Below, in pieces: positions 9,565 through 21,900 of a stretch of 64,000 nt of DNA. Every line of letters begins with the position of its first letter. The first letter of the stretch is position 1. This DNA is from Ceriagrion tenellum. Taxonomy: Eukaryota > Arthropoda > Insecta > Odonata > Coenagrionidae. The position numbers and the translations under genes were made by a program. The notes beneath the pieces were generated by a model, which saw only the letters and a program-made list of their open reading frames with translations, was not told the DNA's origin and made no database searches. The stretch is from positions 191,396,448 to 191,460,447 of the forward strand of contig OY720632.1 in the NCBI GenBank assembly GCA_963169105.1, written 5' to 3'.

Positions 9565-10690
9565 AATCGACATTCTATTGTTTTATTTTAGCATACATAA
9601 AGCTACAAACATGATACATCCACAGACCAATGCACTAATTCATACAAATTCCAGGACATTTCTAATCGAGATGTAAGGTTGAGATTTTCACCGGAGGTTT
9701 TTACTAAACAATTGAGTCTAGAAAAATTCGAAAACATCGATATTTTGTCCCTGTGTGGAGTCCATATCGGAATTTGTTTTATTGTATGGATTATTTGTAT
9801 GGATTGGATGGAGAGAATGAAAATCCTCCGCGTAGAACGTTAAAATATCATTCATTAAAATAGGAATTAATTAAGATAAGAATTTGTTTCTTGCATCCAA
9901 AGGAGGACGAAGTCTTGAAAATTGTGATTGTTGCCAGTGTTTCCTTCATTTTTCCCGAATAACAGAACACTTTGAACTTAACGCGGAAAATGTATGCAAA
10001 TTTAGAGCTTTTTTCACTTTCGTTGCTAGGGAAAATTATGCTTGTTATAAAGGAGATATTCAAGGGAATTTTAATTTCGTGAAGTTTACTATAATAGCTT
10101 TTAAATGCATAATTTATTCGCATTTTACTATCAGCAATGTATAACGAAACTCTTATGTAGTTTCCTATATCTTTGCAGACCTTCCATAAGCGATAAAGCG
10201 GAAAAGAATTTACAAAACAAGCGAAGAAAAAGAATAATGGGATATATCAGTAAGGATATCTCGGTCACAAAAAGAGACCCTTAGCGACGAAATTAATTTC
10301 ACACAATGTGACATTCTCAATTTTATCATTTAACAATTTTTTCAACGAAGGGAAAAGGTAGATTATGATATCCAAGAATAAAAAAAGGTGTGGCAGTGGC
10401 TACTCTACTGCACGAAGTATGACACTCTGTCATTACTGACCTTCTGTGATACTACTTCATAGTTCTGAATTCATTGTACATGGTACCCTTTTAAATTACG
10501 TTTTAATTCTTTCATTTGGTATCAACTGAAAGTAACGTTACAACCGATTGGCAGAAATTCATTCGATTTTTCTGAAAACCCGAATGCAATTTAAATTTCG
10601 ATCACTAATTTCGAATTTGACGAATGGCATTTCGATTGGAGCGGAAATATCGTAAAAACGCATGTTAACACGAACATCTCTCTCGTGGAC
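9565..10690. other. No gene seen
   Basis: AT-rich sequence. Opposed frames at 9848-10144 on both strands have no family resemblance, and I treat them as chance. Confidence 0.4.
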
Positions 10691-10693
10691 TCA

Positions 10694-10861
10694 GTAATTA
10701 CCTATTGGTTAAAATTACAAACTTACTAACTCTATACTCCAGGGGCCACTCAAATCCAAGCTGATTTTTGGCCTCGCCCACAAGTCGCCTCCATACTTTT
10801 TTGTTTTCCGCCATCTTTTTAATCTCCGCCGTCTTTTTAAACTCCGCCAATAGGTAATTAC
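10694..10861. repeat. 15-bp perfect inverted repeat, 168 bp apart
   Basis: GTAATTACCTATTGG at 10694-10708 is exactly inverted at 10847-10861. This could mark a small MITE just upstream of the LINE; no target-site duplication is obvious. Confidence 0.4.
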
Positions 10862-10930
10862 TTACTTTCAGTTCGGACCTTCGCCGAGTGCGGACGTATC
10901 CCGCTCCGCGGCTAGAGGCAAGGCCATGCA

Positions 10931-11902
10931 TTGGTGAAAGCGTGTGTTTCGTTGAAGTTTCCTACCAACATGAGTTCGTGCAAATTGTGCGAAAAATCTA
11001 TAAGAAGTTCAATTTCTTTGTCTTGTGTTGACTGCCAATTCAAGTTTCATGAAAATTGCTTGAAAATCCCTCTTAGCAAAGAAGACATCGAAGGAATCAT
11101 TGCAAGCAAGCAAGTGTGGAGGTGTCACGAGTGTCTCACAGGGCTAGTATTGAGCATTGAGTGTTCAAGTTTAGCTCCCACAAGTGCCCCTCTGAGTGAA
11201 TATACCTACTGATACGTTCAACAAGTTACTTCAAGAAATCAGATCAGATCTAAAAGAAACGGAGCGTAATTTAGGGGACTCCTTGAACAAGTTGCATGAA
11301 AGGCTTGATGACCTCTCCTCAGTTATTAACGCTCATGGTAAGAGAGTGGACGAGTGTTTTGCTAAAATGGATTTGTTGTTTCAAGAAAATGTAAATTTGA
11401 AGAAACAAGTATCGGTACTTGAAAACCAGTGCAATGACCAAGAACAGCGTATGCTCTCCAAATCCATTGGGCTGTATGGCTACCCCCTAAACACAAACGA
11501 GGACCTGATGAGCGTTGTTTGTCGAGTCGGAGCTAGCCTAGGGGTTAAAGTGGACGCGAGTGACATAGATTATTGTTATCGCTTCAAAGGAGCTGGTGGC
11601 TCTGGAGGAATTCATGTCAAACAACTCCGGCAGCAGCTCAAGGATGACATCCTTGCTAAGAGAAGAGTGAAGAGGGATTTTGCAACCGGTCACCTTGACC
11701 TTCAGGGTCCGTCCCCGCCGATCTACACCAACGAAGCGCTTTGTGCTAGCAGAAGGCGGGTGTTGAATGCAGCAAAAGCAGCGAAGAAAGAAAATAACTA
11801 CAAATATCTCCGGATACGAGGGGGAAAAATTCTGATGAGAAAGGCAGAAAAAGAACCGGTATTTGTACTTACGTGTATGAATGACATTAATAACTTGTAA
11901 TA
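10931..11902 (+). pseudogene. CR1-like LINE ORF1 (PHD finger plus coiled coil)
   Basis: ORF1 of a non-LTR retrotransposon, an RNA-binding chaperone. The first part (10931-11212) has Cys/His pairs typical of the PHD-like finger in CR1-group ORF1 proteins: C-K-L-C-E, C-V-D-C, H-E-N-C and W-R-C-H-E-C. The second frame (11196-11900) begins with a leucine-rich heptad region, then a domain with S-D-I-D-Y-C-Y-R-F and the closing K-Y-L-R-I-R-G-G-K-I motif found in this ORF1 type. The two frames overlap by 17 bp, so a frameshift near 11200 splits one protein. ORF2 starts directly after it. The same ORF1 type occurs at 33.95 kb. Confidence 0.75.
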
Positions 11903-11903
11903 C

Positions 11904-14395
11904 AATGGCAGTGTCGTACAATTCTCATAAGTTTAATACTAACGCTCTTAATATCGTTCACCAAAATATTCGTAGCCTTAGAAGTAATTTTGATTTATTT
12001 TTGGCTCACCTTTATGGGTTCAAGAATTCACCTGATATTATTATTTTGACTGAAATCTGGATGTATGAACATGAATTAAGACTCATATATAAGATATCAG
12101 GTTACAAATCGTTTGCTCGCTGCTGTGATACCCGCCGCGCCCGCGGAACTATTATTTTCGTCACATGTGACCTTAAGTGTAATTCTAAGTTGTTGCTCAC
12201 TCCCTCTGCTGACTGTGTTCATGTATCAGTGAAGTGTGACATAATTGAAACACATGTCCTCGGTATCTACAGGGACTTAAATTACTCGGTACAATAATTC
12301 ATTTCCGAACTTGAAACAATAAGTACTATCGGTACTGACACACAATTTAGTGGTTGTTGGTGACATGAATATCAGTATTCTTAATTCACCCAATGATTCC
12401 ACCCTTTATATGGATTTGATGAGCTCTTTTGGTCTCTCCAGCCAAATTGATATACCAACTAGGATTACAGGGAACTCATCTACCTGCATTTACCATCAAT
12501 TTGTCAGAATTCACAATGCTTTTATGTATGATCTCAAATCTGATGTTTTAGATGTATCAATAACTGATCATTCAATGTTGGCAATTTCCATTTCTAAAAA
12601 GGAAAAAGTAACTGCCAATGTACAAACTAGAAATGACGAGGTAACTTTAATCAATTATGATATCTTTCGAAATACGGTATTGAGTGTAGACTGGACGCCA
12701 GTCTTCTGTGAAACCAATGCTTGTAAGGCCTTTTCTCTAATCCACGAATCAATAATAAGCTGTTTATCTTCTTCCAAATTTAGGAAGGCAAATATTTGTC
12801 ACGATAAAAAACAGAAACCATGGATGACTGACACATTACTTCGTCATATCGCGAGAAAAAATAACTTGCTAAAAAAATTCAGGCGCAATCCAAATAATGA
12901 GAGGCTAGCAAATAAATTTGTCAAGTGCAGGAACAAACTGAAAATTGAACTTAAGACCACCTCTAATAATTATTATATGAAAACATTCCAAATGTGCAAG
13001 GGAAATTCAAAAGAGGAATGGAAACTTTTTAAAGAGCTAACTGGGGAAATTATTAACAGCCGAGATAGAATTTATCTACAAGAAGATGGTAAGATTATAT
13101 CTACTAGTTATACATACTATTGATGTTGCAAATACATTTAATGATTATTTTAGTGATGTTTTAAATAGTTACATAACTGCTGGTAAAACTGACATTGATT
13201 CATTCCTATGTTCATCAGTTTGCCACTCTAAATACACTGATTCTATGTTCTTTGAACCAATATCTTCCTCTGAAATCACCTAAGTAGTAAAATCTCTGCC
13301 TCTCAGTAAATCAGCTGGTTACGATGGCTTGAATATTAAGTTGCTTAATTTTATTATCAGCGATATCGTACCTGTACTCTGTTACACTTTCAATTTAAGT
13401 CTGACAGATGGGGTATTTCCTGATTCTTTCAAATCAGCGGTCATTAAACCCATATTTTAGAAAGGAGATAGTCATCTGACTAAAAATTATAGACCGATAT
13501 GTCTATCGTCAATTTTTTCCAAAATATTAGAAAAATTAGTGAAGCTTAGATTGATTAAATATCTTGATAAAATTAAATTCTTCAGTGGAAACCAATTTGG
13601 ACTTAGAAAAGGTAGATCTACTGAAGAAGCCCTGGAAAAATTTCTCTCGCATGTTTATAACTCTGTGAATAGAAGTAAACGAACAGCAGGATTGTTTATA
13701 GATATTCACAAGGTCTTTGATACAATTGACCATAAAATTCTCTAAGTCAAACTTGAGAAAGCTTGGATTCGTGGAATACCTCTTCAATGGTTCCAGATTT
13801 ATCTGACTAATCGCTCCCAATGTGTTGTCATTGATAAAAATTACAGTGACTACAACTGTATTAATTCTGGTGTCCCTCAAGGCTCAGTACTTGGTCCAAA
13901 TTTATTCTTGATATATGTAAATGACCCGTGTGACTTTAAATTTAAAGGCCTTGTGACAGCATTTGCTAACGATTTTGCCTTACGTTACGATGAGATAACT
14001 TGGGAACAAGTTAGAAATAATATGCAAGCTGATCTAAACTATTTAAGAATATGGTTTAATTCAAAACAGCTCATTATGAGTGTGCATAAAACGAAATATG
14101 TATGTTTTAATGTTTGTATTCGTTGCATATTTGATTGGGATCTAATATATCATGATGTAAACTGCAATCCTGATTCATGTTGTGCTCCTATTGTAATATC
14201 AGCAACATGTTGTGCTCCTGTTGAATGTGTCAGCAGCATAACTTATCTCGGTATAACTGCAGACCAAGGTTTAAAGTGGACGCAACACATAGCCTCTGTA
14301 ACAAAAGCGTTGCGGTATACGTTAGCAAAATTTTATCTGCTCCGTAACAAATATCCATTAGAAAATTTGAGGTTATATTACAATGCATAAATAAA
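11904..14395 (+). pseudogene. CR1-like LINE ORF2: endonuclease and reverse transcriptase, broken
   Basis: An apurinic-type endonuclease begins at 11905 (H-Q-N-I-R-S-L-R-S, then T-E-I-W) and continues after a frame break at 12350 (V-G-D-M-N, then I-T-D-H-S). A basic linker follows to 13123. The reverse transcriptase runs from about 13290: K-N-Y-R-P-I-C-L-S-S, F-G-L-R-K-G, F-I-D-I-H-K-V-F-D, G-V-P-Q-G-S-V-L-G, and F-A-N-D-F where active elements have F-A-D-D. In-frame stops occur near 12295, 13457, 13743 and 14388, with several frame changes. The catalytic Asp-to-Asn change and the stops mean it is inactive. The AT-rich 3' end probably lies near 14640. Confidence 0.8.
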
Positions 14396-14843
14396 CTACA
14401 AATCAACTTATGGCTTGATTACTTGGGGAGGAGCTTATTTGAACTTGATTGAAGGAGATATTGAACATCATCATATCGTATACGCATACAAAAGGCACGT
14501 TAATAGCTTTCTTTTTCATATTTCTTGATTTAGATAAGATGATTTCTTAATTCTTTTACACCAGGAGACGGGAGTTTATTTCATTTATTTTATAGTTTCA
14601 ATATTTTAAACTGGCTTAAAAAGCCATTGTATTTCAATTTTATTTATTTATTCGGCTACGTTCTCTGTGGAATATTTGCAGCGGGAGACAGTTGAAGGTA
14701 ATCCTGATTTTGTAGTTAAGTCTTCCCCCGAATTTTCGGTCACACAAAGAGACCCTTGTAAACAACTTAGCAATGTACGTACGTAATATTAATTTATAAT
14801 TTAAGAGAAACAATTGCACTTTTCCACAAAATTGTTTTAATGC

Positions 14844-14882
14844 GTACAACGCGTTTCGGCTCACAGAGCCATCATCAGGTAC
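14844..14882 (-). ncRNA. Hammerhead ribozyme (type I, dimer-type helix III)
   Basis: Minus strand: GTAC, CTGATGA, a 5-bp stem II GGCTC/GAGCC with a TGT loop and one extra T, GAAA, then the self-complementary ACGCGT and a GUU triplet, then GTAC. GTAC pairs with GTAC to form stem I. All catalytic core bases are present. Helix III can form fully only between two molecules or two copies. Confidence 0.7.
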
Positions 14883-14892
14883 ATGAGGTCTT

Positions 14893-14931
14893 GTACCTGA
14901 TGATGGCTCTGTGAGCCGAAACGCGTTGTAC
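14893..14931 (+). ncRNA. Hammerhead ribozyme (type I, dimer-type helix III)
   Basis: The plus-strand twin of 14844-14882: GTAC (14893-14896), CTGATGA (14897-14903), stem II, GAAA (14918-14921), palindrome, GTAC (14928-14931). The extra T next to stem II is the only departure from the consensus. Predicted cleavage falls after the GUU at 14925-14927. Confidence 0.7.
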
Positions 14932-15014
14932 GCATTAAAACAATTGTGTGGAAAAGTGCAATTGTTTCTCTTAAATTATAAATAACCTCCACGATATCTC
15001 GCCTGAATCTGTTG

Positions 15015-15255
15015 AATTGTACGTAATATTGTCTGTTTTCCAAAAAGAAAAGAATCTTTTAAGGTATGCATCAAGGACTTACAACTTTATCACACTATTG
15101 GATAAGCATCGTTACATTACGCATCGTTGGGCGTTTATTCGTCGAATTTTAAAGTATTTTTCATTTCCATTGATACTTTCATTCATTGTACGTACGTATA
15201 TTGTCTGTTTCTCAAAAAAAAAGAATCTTTTAAGGTCTGCATCATCACATCGTAT
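15015..15255 (+). repeat. Direct repeat of ~65 bp, ~170 bp apart
   Basis: The block TATTGTCTGTTT(T/C)C(C/T)CAAAAA followed by AAGAATCTTTTAAGGT and TGCATCA occurs at 15027-15075 and 15197-15246. No coding; it may be an internal duplication in a non-coding element. Confidence 0.55.
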
Positions 15256-15299
15256 TCGCATACCATCGGAACGTTGATAGCTTCCTTGAAAGTTACATG

Positions 15300-16590
15300 G
15301 TTGAATAAAGCGACCAACCACACTTCAGGTATCATATTGATCTCAAAGTATTCCCCTTTATATCACTTTTTTAATTTTATTCCAGCTATATTATACATGG
15401 CGTATCTAAGAGTAAGATGTGATATATGATACCCGGGGTTTAGGTTTCATTACATGAGGTAGTTATCTTATTCATTAATTTTATGTACCCTTAAGAATTA
15501 TGAGTAATGAAGCTCAAATGATTTCGTACTGTCTACTAGTCTTATTATTATTTTTTTTTATTTCACCTCTTGCTACACGTGTTTTGACTGACTAGCAGTC
15601 ATCATCCTGCCCCCCACCCGCCCCTTCCCCCCACCCAGACCCTTCCCCCCACACCACACCCTCCCCCTCCTTGCTACCTTTTCCCTCCCCATGCCCATGA
15701 ATATACATTATGGATTCTCGACTCGTCCCCAAAAACTGTTGCCTAGAATTCCGTAACCAAACAACTATTTCGATTGCGTCGCCGTCTAGTGATGAAAGAC
15801 GGCAATACAAATGTAAATTACAGATCGTAAATAATCACGTCTTAGAGGTTTAATTATCAATAACCATGATGCAATGGATAAATTATGTAGTACTACACGC
15901 GGCACGTAATTACACACTTTTTCAACACTGTCCGGTCCACAGATATATTTAATTCCTCTCCAAATTCAATTACAGAAATGCACAATTAACTTCTTAACAC
16001 TTCGTGAACATCGTTCTACGAGGTGAAAGAAGTGGAATGAATTAGAAGACGGATACAAGTACCTACTGTAAGGATTTCAAAACTAAAGTCCTACAAAATC
16101 ATCTATGGATGTGAAATCGCGCCAATAACTATCATTTTTATCACAAATAAAGCAGAGATCGTTTAACCTACTCCGAGGCCACACATGAATAGTAGGTTAC
16201 ACATTGACATCCACATCAATCTACCTAGATCATACCTTCTGATTCCTAAGGCTCTCAACAGGTAACAGACCAAAAAAATGTAGCTGTAAATTAACAGTAA
16301 AAGATCCACACAGCAGAGAAAAGGCTCACGATGGAAGTTTCATATGCCTCACTTCTACGCACTTCCTGTAGTAGATATTTCCTCTCTAGCATTTAAAAAG
16401 TAACTGTTAGGTCTCAAAAATAGCCAGCTATTATTCACAACATCAAGTAGTTGATATCTCTTCAATCATTATTGAATATTCACCACATTCTTAACAACAA
16501 TCAACAACGGCCATTTACGATTCGACTGAGAAGACTTTTTTTTGCGTGGCGCCAAGGACTGAGTGAACTAAATGTGGAAATTTGAAGCAA
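15300..16590. other. No gene seen; C-rich tract at 15600-15700
   Basis: AT-rich apart from a C-rich tract at 15600-15700 like the spacers in PLE 3' ends, but no GIY-YIG coding or ribozyme is next to it. Confidence 0.4.
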
Positions 16591-16599
16591 CACGTTATT

Positions 16600-17350
16600 T
16601 AGGCAATGATTCCAAACATTTAAATCCATAATATATAATCATGTCCAGTAGGGCGAATTGGAAAATCAATTTTTCGCGGGGAAACGTGGCCTTCTGGAAA
16701 CAGTTGTCAAAGTGACTCAAAATAAGGCCAGAGAAATTTGGGACCTCTAGGTTGACTCTTGATCCTCGTGCCGTGGCCATTTATGGGGAGGGGGGCTGAA
16801 AATGGAACAATTCATGTTTTCATTTCGGTTCCATGTGGATTTTGCCTATTTGCACTCTTTCAGTTCGAAAATTTCGTCCATTTGGACGTATCTGTAGCCG
16901 TTAAGTCAAAAATTGCCTATTTCGAGTGCGCGGCCGCGCGAAATCACACAACGCCCCCCACAGCGTCGCAGCGAAACGGTCAGCAGCCCTCCTGCCCGGT
17001 CCTCCACGAACGCAGGAAAACTCGTCATGCATGTGTCTTCCAATCGTTGGTCTCACTAATATTCGACAATTAAACCTATTTTCCAGGGAATAACAAGAGC
17101 GGAAGAATTATTTGAAATTGATATAACACTTCCAAATTGCCTCGGGTGACTTTTGGCGGGTACCAGGCGCTGACAATATATACATATTTTGGAGGCGGTA
17201 GGGCAAGAAAGGGGGAAAAGTGAGGAGATAGGGAGGAAAACCGAAGGATGACTGGGAGAAGGAGGGGTTGAAAGCGAGGGTGTTGGGGGTTTTACCAGGG
17301 TTAACTAACTCAAGCAACAAGCACAATGCAGTGGCAAATAAAAAACGGGC
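16600..17350 (-). mobile_element. Internally deleted derivative of the 18.96-22.56 kb element
   Basis: Read on the minus strand, 17350-17126 matches 18990-19285 (T-T-G-C-C-A-C-T-G-C-A-T-T-G near the start, then a C-rich tract and TGTCAGCGCCT), and 17118-16620 matches 22050-22540. The two parts are adjacent here but 2.7 kb apart in the larger copy, where the transposase-like coding region lies between them. This is therefore a short non-autonomous form of that element. A shared short peptide (starting A-R-G-S-R-V-N-L) occurs in both copies but is probably not a real gene. Confidence 0.7.
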
Positions 17351-17847
17351 AACTGAGGCGGTCTTTTTCTCTTTAATCAGCTCAGAATTCCGGAGTTATG
17401 CTTCCTAAAGCCATTGACACAGAGTATAGTAGTAACATAGTAGATGCAACTCGAGATAGACGCGAAAGTAGGACAGGGACAGGCAAAGGGACAAATGATG
17501 TTAATTCTACAGGAAGTTTAAGTCAAAAGGTACTCCAAGGAAGTCCAGAATTGAGTTTGTAAATTAATCACACAGACGAGAGCCAAATCAATCATTATGA
17601 GACTTTTACCATGAATTAGTAAAATTAATTTTTTTTCATTAACCACACCTTTACGATTACATTTACATAGTTATAAAAAGTAGGTGCCTACCATATCCTT
17701 TGCTCAGCTTCAAAAACATATTCATGCTGACATGAATCAGCTTCAACTTTTGGAGGAAAGTTGGAAAAAAAACAACAATCTTATCAATGATGTAGCTAAT
17801 TTAATTGAAGCAATGAAGATTTATACAGTCACAGAATGTTTTCCCTT

Positions 17848-18443
17848 CCCAGGCAGAACCAATGCACATTAAAAGTGCATTTAATGCGCATTAATAGTAG
17901 CATTTAATGCGCATTTCAAATGTGCATTAAAAGCACATTTTTCTCCATGCCTTCAATGTGAATTTAAGGCGCATTATTAATGCACATTTATATTTTTTTG
18001 GGGGAAAAATATTTTTAAAGCGAGTTACTATGATAAAAACAAAATGTTTACATCATCTACCGCTCGTTTAGAAGTTAATGTAGTGTACTTGGATTAAATA
18101 TGTTGTATGTCATGAATTATATTTATTTTCATATCATTTTGTTGTGGTAGGTGTTCGCTGAATGGAACTCAGCCTGATGTGTTGCAGCAAAGTACCTCAC
18201 TTTCATGTTTCCCTGTTCAGAAGAAGAACCTAGTCATGAGCCTTACATGGCATGAAGTTCTCTCCATGTAAGACTCAAATTATTTCTCATTAGTTTGATG
18301 TGACTTCTCATAGCAAATCTCATCAGTTGTCGTAGAAAATGCGCGTATTACGCGCATTACTAATGCGAGACTGATGCAGATTTACGAACGAGGAGGCTTT
18401 ACGCGCATTTTATGCGCATTCAACGCACATCGGCGCTGCTTGG
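17848..18443. mobile_element. ~595-bp MITE with arrays of ATGCGCATT-type words
   Basis: Ends are inverted: CCCAGGCAGAACCAATGCAC at 17848 and its variant CCCAAGCAGCGCCGATGTGC read from 18443. Just inside each end is a cluster of short near-palindromic words, variants of ATGCGCATT, ATGCACATT and TTAATGCGC (17862-17985 and 18340-18430), while the middle is ordinary AT-rich DNA. Clusters like this could be transposase binding sites. No coding. Superfamily unknown. Confidence 0.6.
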
Positions 18444-18444
18444 G

Positions 18445-18955
18445 TCGGAATTGAATTTCTGATACCTGATTACATTGAGCATATAGAGAAAATCTACCTT
18501 TACTCTCCTTTTGAGACATTTTGTGTTTCCAGGGAAACAAACTATGGCCATACTCTTAGGGAGATGGAGTAAATCACCAAGAAAGAGAAATACTCAGTGA
18601 AGCTCTCACTTTTCACCACATTGAATTGCTCGCTTCTTTCGAAGCAAACGCGCTCACAACATGGCCGGAAGCGCATTTCGTGATTACAGGTTGAAACGCC
18701 ATATGTCCTCTCTGTATACTCTGTGCCATTGGTGAATTGTCTGTGAATGGTGGTGGACGTGGAGAGTGTCCTCTGGGCGGGTAGCCACCGAACATTAGCG
18801 AGCGTGGACAAGGAAGGTTTCTTCTCGAGTTGGGCGGAGGAATGGTCTCACTAAGGTTCCATGCGTCGCACTCAGTGAGATGGAACCCTACTGAGACAAT
18901 TCACCGCCCCCTCCGCGCCCATCCCTGAAAGAACCCTTCCTTTAGTAGCCGACGC
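18445..18955. other. No gene identified
   Basis: Minus-strand frames at 18542-18811 have no recognisable motif. This is the left flank of the transposase-like element. Confidence 0.35.
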
Positions 18956-18959
18956 TCGC

Positions 18960-21900
18960 CAAACCGCCGCCACAATTATACCTACAAGTAGCCCATTTTG
19001 TTTGCCACTGCATTGTACTTGTTGCTTGAGAGTAGCAGTAGGATTATTGTTTAAGGGTGCGTCGACTACTGCGGTCATTTCGCACCATTGTTGCTTGAGT
19101 TTGTTAACCCTCGTCAAACCCCCAATACCCTCGCTTCACACCCCTTCTCCTCCCTGTCACCTTCGGTTTTCCCACACATCGCCTCTCCTTTCTCCCTTTC
19201 TTCCCCTGCCGCCCCCAAATTACATTGTCAGCGCCTAGCACCATTTCATCAGGTGAAAAATTGCACCTTGCTATTTCAGTGAGCATATACAGTGCCTGCA
19301 GTTCGCTATTACGCATTCAGTGAAGTAGTGCTTTTCTCTACGCGTTCTCTCTGTTGGTCAGTGCTGTGGTTGTTATTTTTAGTGGGAATTTGGAAATAAG
19401 TGCGCTGCTATTCAAGTTAAATCCCTCAGTGATCTGAATATTTTAACTGTGCCTTAATTTGGTCTTGGAAAAAGCAAAAAAAAGGATGCGTCGTGAGGAA
19501 AATTGTCCCTTGTATGGTGTCTCGTCGAACTTTAACGAATCGACGTTGCCAACTTTTAAAGAAGTGATAAAATATTTTTTTTATGTTCGCAACACATTGA
19601 GATCCGAAAACGCTGGTAGGGGGCCTACGGCTCATCAAGTAGCTTGTGTAGTGGCGAGAAAAGTGTCCGAACTTTGGAGACGCGCCTCTATTCCAATCAT
19701 TCCGGAACGTGGTGTGATCAGAATGATTTAACGGTACCATAAGACGTACTACGGCTTAAGAAGAAGTGCAAGCAAGCCTACAAAAGGTGTCACATTAACA
19801 AAACAATTGATACATTTTTAAATGAATCTCATAAACTATGTGTTATTAGTGCATGTAAGTGCAAAAGAATCAAAGAGTGTAAATGTAAGAAGGAAGATAA
19901 AGTTCCCCCAAATGAAGTGGCATTTTTGAGGGATCAAAGGACAGAACGAAAGATGGTATTTTGGTGGATTGGATGCCTCAGAAACTCGACGATTGAAAAG
20001 AAAACTCAGAAGAGGATCGTCGGAGAGCGTCAAGTCAAACTCTTTTATTCTTGAAGACGGAAAAAGTGAACATCAAGAATTTTCATCCTCAACATCCGGC
20101 AAAAGGTCAACCGAAGAGGAATCAGCCAACTTGGACCTCAAAGTTCCTCAAACGATAAGGGATGAAAATAAACATGGACCTTCTTAGAGGACCTTATGCG
20201 TCTTCAATTGCCAACTGTGGAGGAGATATGTGCAAGAACCGGCATGTCCCTCAGAGCAGCAGCAATGATCGTCAGCGCAACTTTAGCCGACGCAAAGCTC
20301 ATAACTCCGGAAGACACGTCAAAGGTAGTGGACCGGAATTACTTACGAAGACAGAAAAAGAATATGCTTGATTCAATGAAAGAAAAGAGAGCAAAATCAA
20401 AAAGTGCAATTGAAGGGTTGTATTTTGACGGCAGGGAGGATGAAGCAATTAAACTGGAGAAAATAGGCAAGCGAAATTATCAATCTAAGGTTAGGGAGGA
20501 ACATGTCGTGCTAGTTGAAGAGCCAGGCTCCCACTTTTTGGGGTTTGTCTCCCCCACAAGAAGATCTGCAAGAAACATAACATCTGCAATTCTTGATTTT
20601 TTTGCGAAAGAAAATATTGATCTTTAAAAATTAAAACTAATTGGATGCGACGGCACCGAAGTGAATATAGGTCAAAAAGGGGTCATCATCCGTTTGCTGG
20701 AAGTACAGCTCCGACGTCCCTTACAGTGGTCTATCTGCCAATTGCATTTGATTGACTTAACGCTGCGGCATTTGGTTGAAAAATTAGACGGGCAAACTAA
20801 GGGTCCAAATTTGTTTGCAGGACCTATTGGCTCCTCCTTTCAAGACTGCCACACTCTTGATTTCATACAATTCGAGCCAATAACAACAAATTGGTCCCAC
20901 GAAGTAGACTTGAAATTGCTGAACAATGACCGGCAGTATGTTTTGGAAATTTCCAATGCTGTATCGAAAGGATTTTGCTCGGAAAATTTGGCCAGAAAAA
21001 CTCCAGGAAAAGTGGTTCATTCTCGCTGGCTCACTACGGCCAACCGACTACTGCGGCTATGTCTCCACTGAAAATCCCAGGGCTATTTTAAAAAATCTTG
21101 CATCGTTCATTCAAAAAGTATACGCACCTGTCTGGTTTTCAGTGAAGCAAAACCATTGTATACACGACGGTGCTGTAAATTTATGGAAACTTATAAATTG
21201 GTCGAGATATCTTCCGAAAGATCTTAAAAACATCGCTGATCCTGTTATTCAGAGAAAAGGGTTTTTCGGGCACCCAGAAAATTTACTCCTCTCAATGATT
21301 GCTGACCATCGAGGGGAAGTGCGAAGAGATGGGTGGAAAAATATCTTAAGAGGCACGAAGAAATACGAGCGCGACCGAAAATCCAAGAACTGTTGAATTA
21401 CCGGATTATGATTTTGATGCTGAAGACTACACGCTGCTGATCAAATGGGACGAGAACACTGACCCCCCCTGCTCTATCCCATCTCTCAGCTGAAGAAATT
21501 CAAGAGTTACTTGAGCATTGCTCAACTTTTGAACTAAATTTTCCATGCCATACGCAAGCAGTGGAAAGATTGGTGAAAGAGGTAACCCAAGCTTCGCTGA
21601 CAGACGAGGAGAGACAATTAGAAATACTTAAAAGACTATCAAGCAGAACCAAAATACCGACCTTCGAAACCAAGTCTCAGTTCATGCTGTACTAGGGTAA
21701 GTAAGTTTTACTTTTATTTGCCTGACTTTAAAACAAATAAATCTATACAGACCTTTAGTGTTCAATGAAAATATTTTTAAAGACGAATACTTAGACATAG
21801 GTAAACCGATTGGCTCTAAAAATGACCACTCGCTTATTTTTCAGGTAACATCTAATCTGATAAAGGAAATGCGTTCCTCTCAATTCTATTTGAGTGGGTG

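Larger units (their letters stand above)
14797..14985. repeat. Palindrome with paired full-core hammerhead ribozymes
   Basis: Two arms of about 85-90 bp (14797-14882 and 14893-14985) are near-perfect inverted copies, separated by the word ATGAGGTCTT. Each arm carries AATTGCACTTTTCCACA or its complement, then GCGTACAACGCG, then the ribozyme. It looks like two PLE ends joined head to head. Flanking sequence is the AT-rich 3' side of the LINE that ends near 14640. Confidence 0.75.

Noticed and set aside
17848..18443. A CRISPR-like array of short repeats
   Set aside because: The words are irregularly spaced and near-palindromic with no unique spacers, inside inverted ends of a MITE in eukaryotic DNA.
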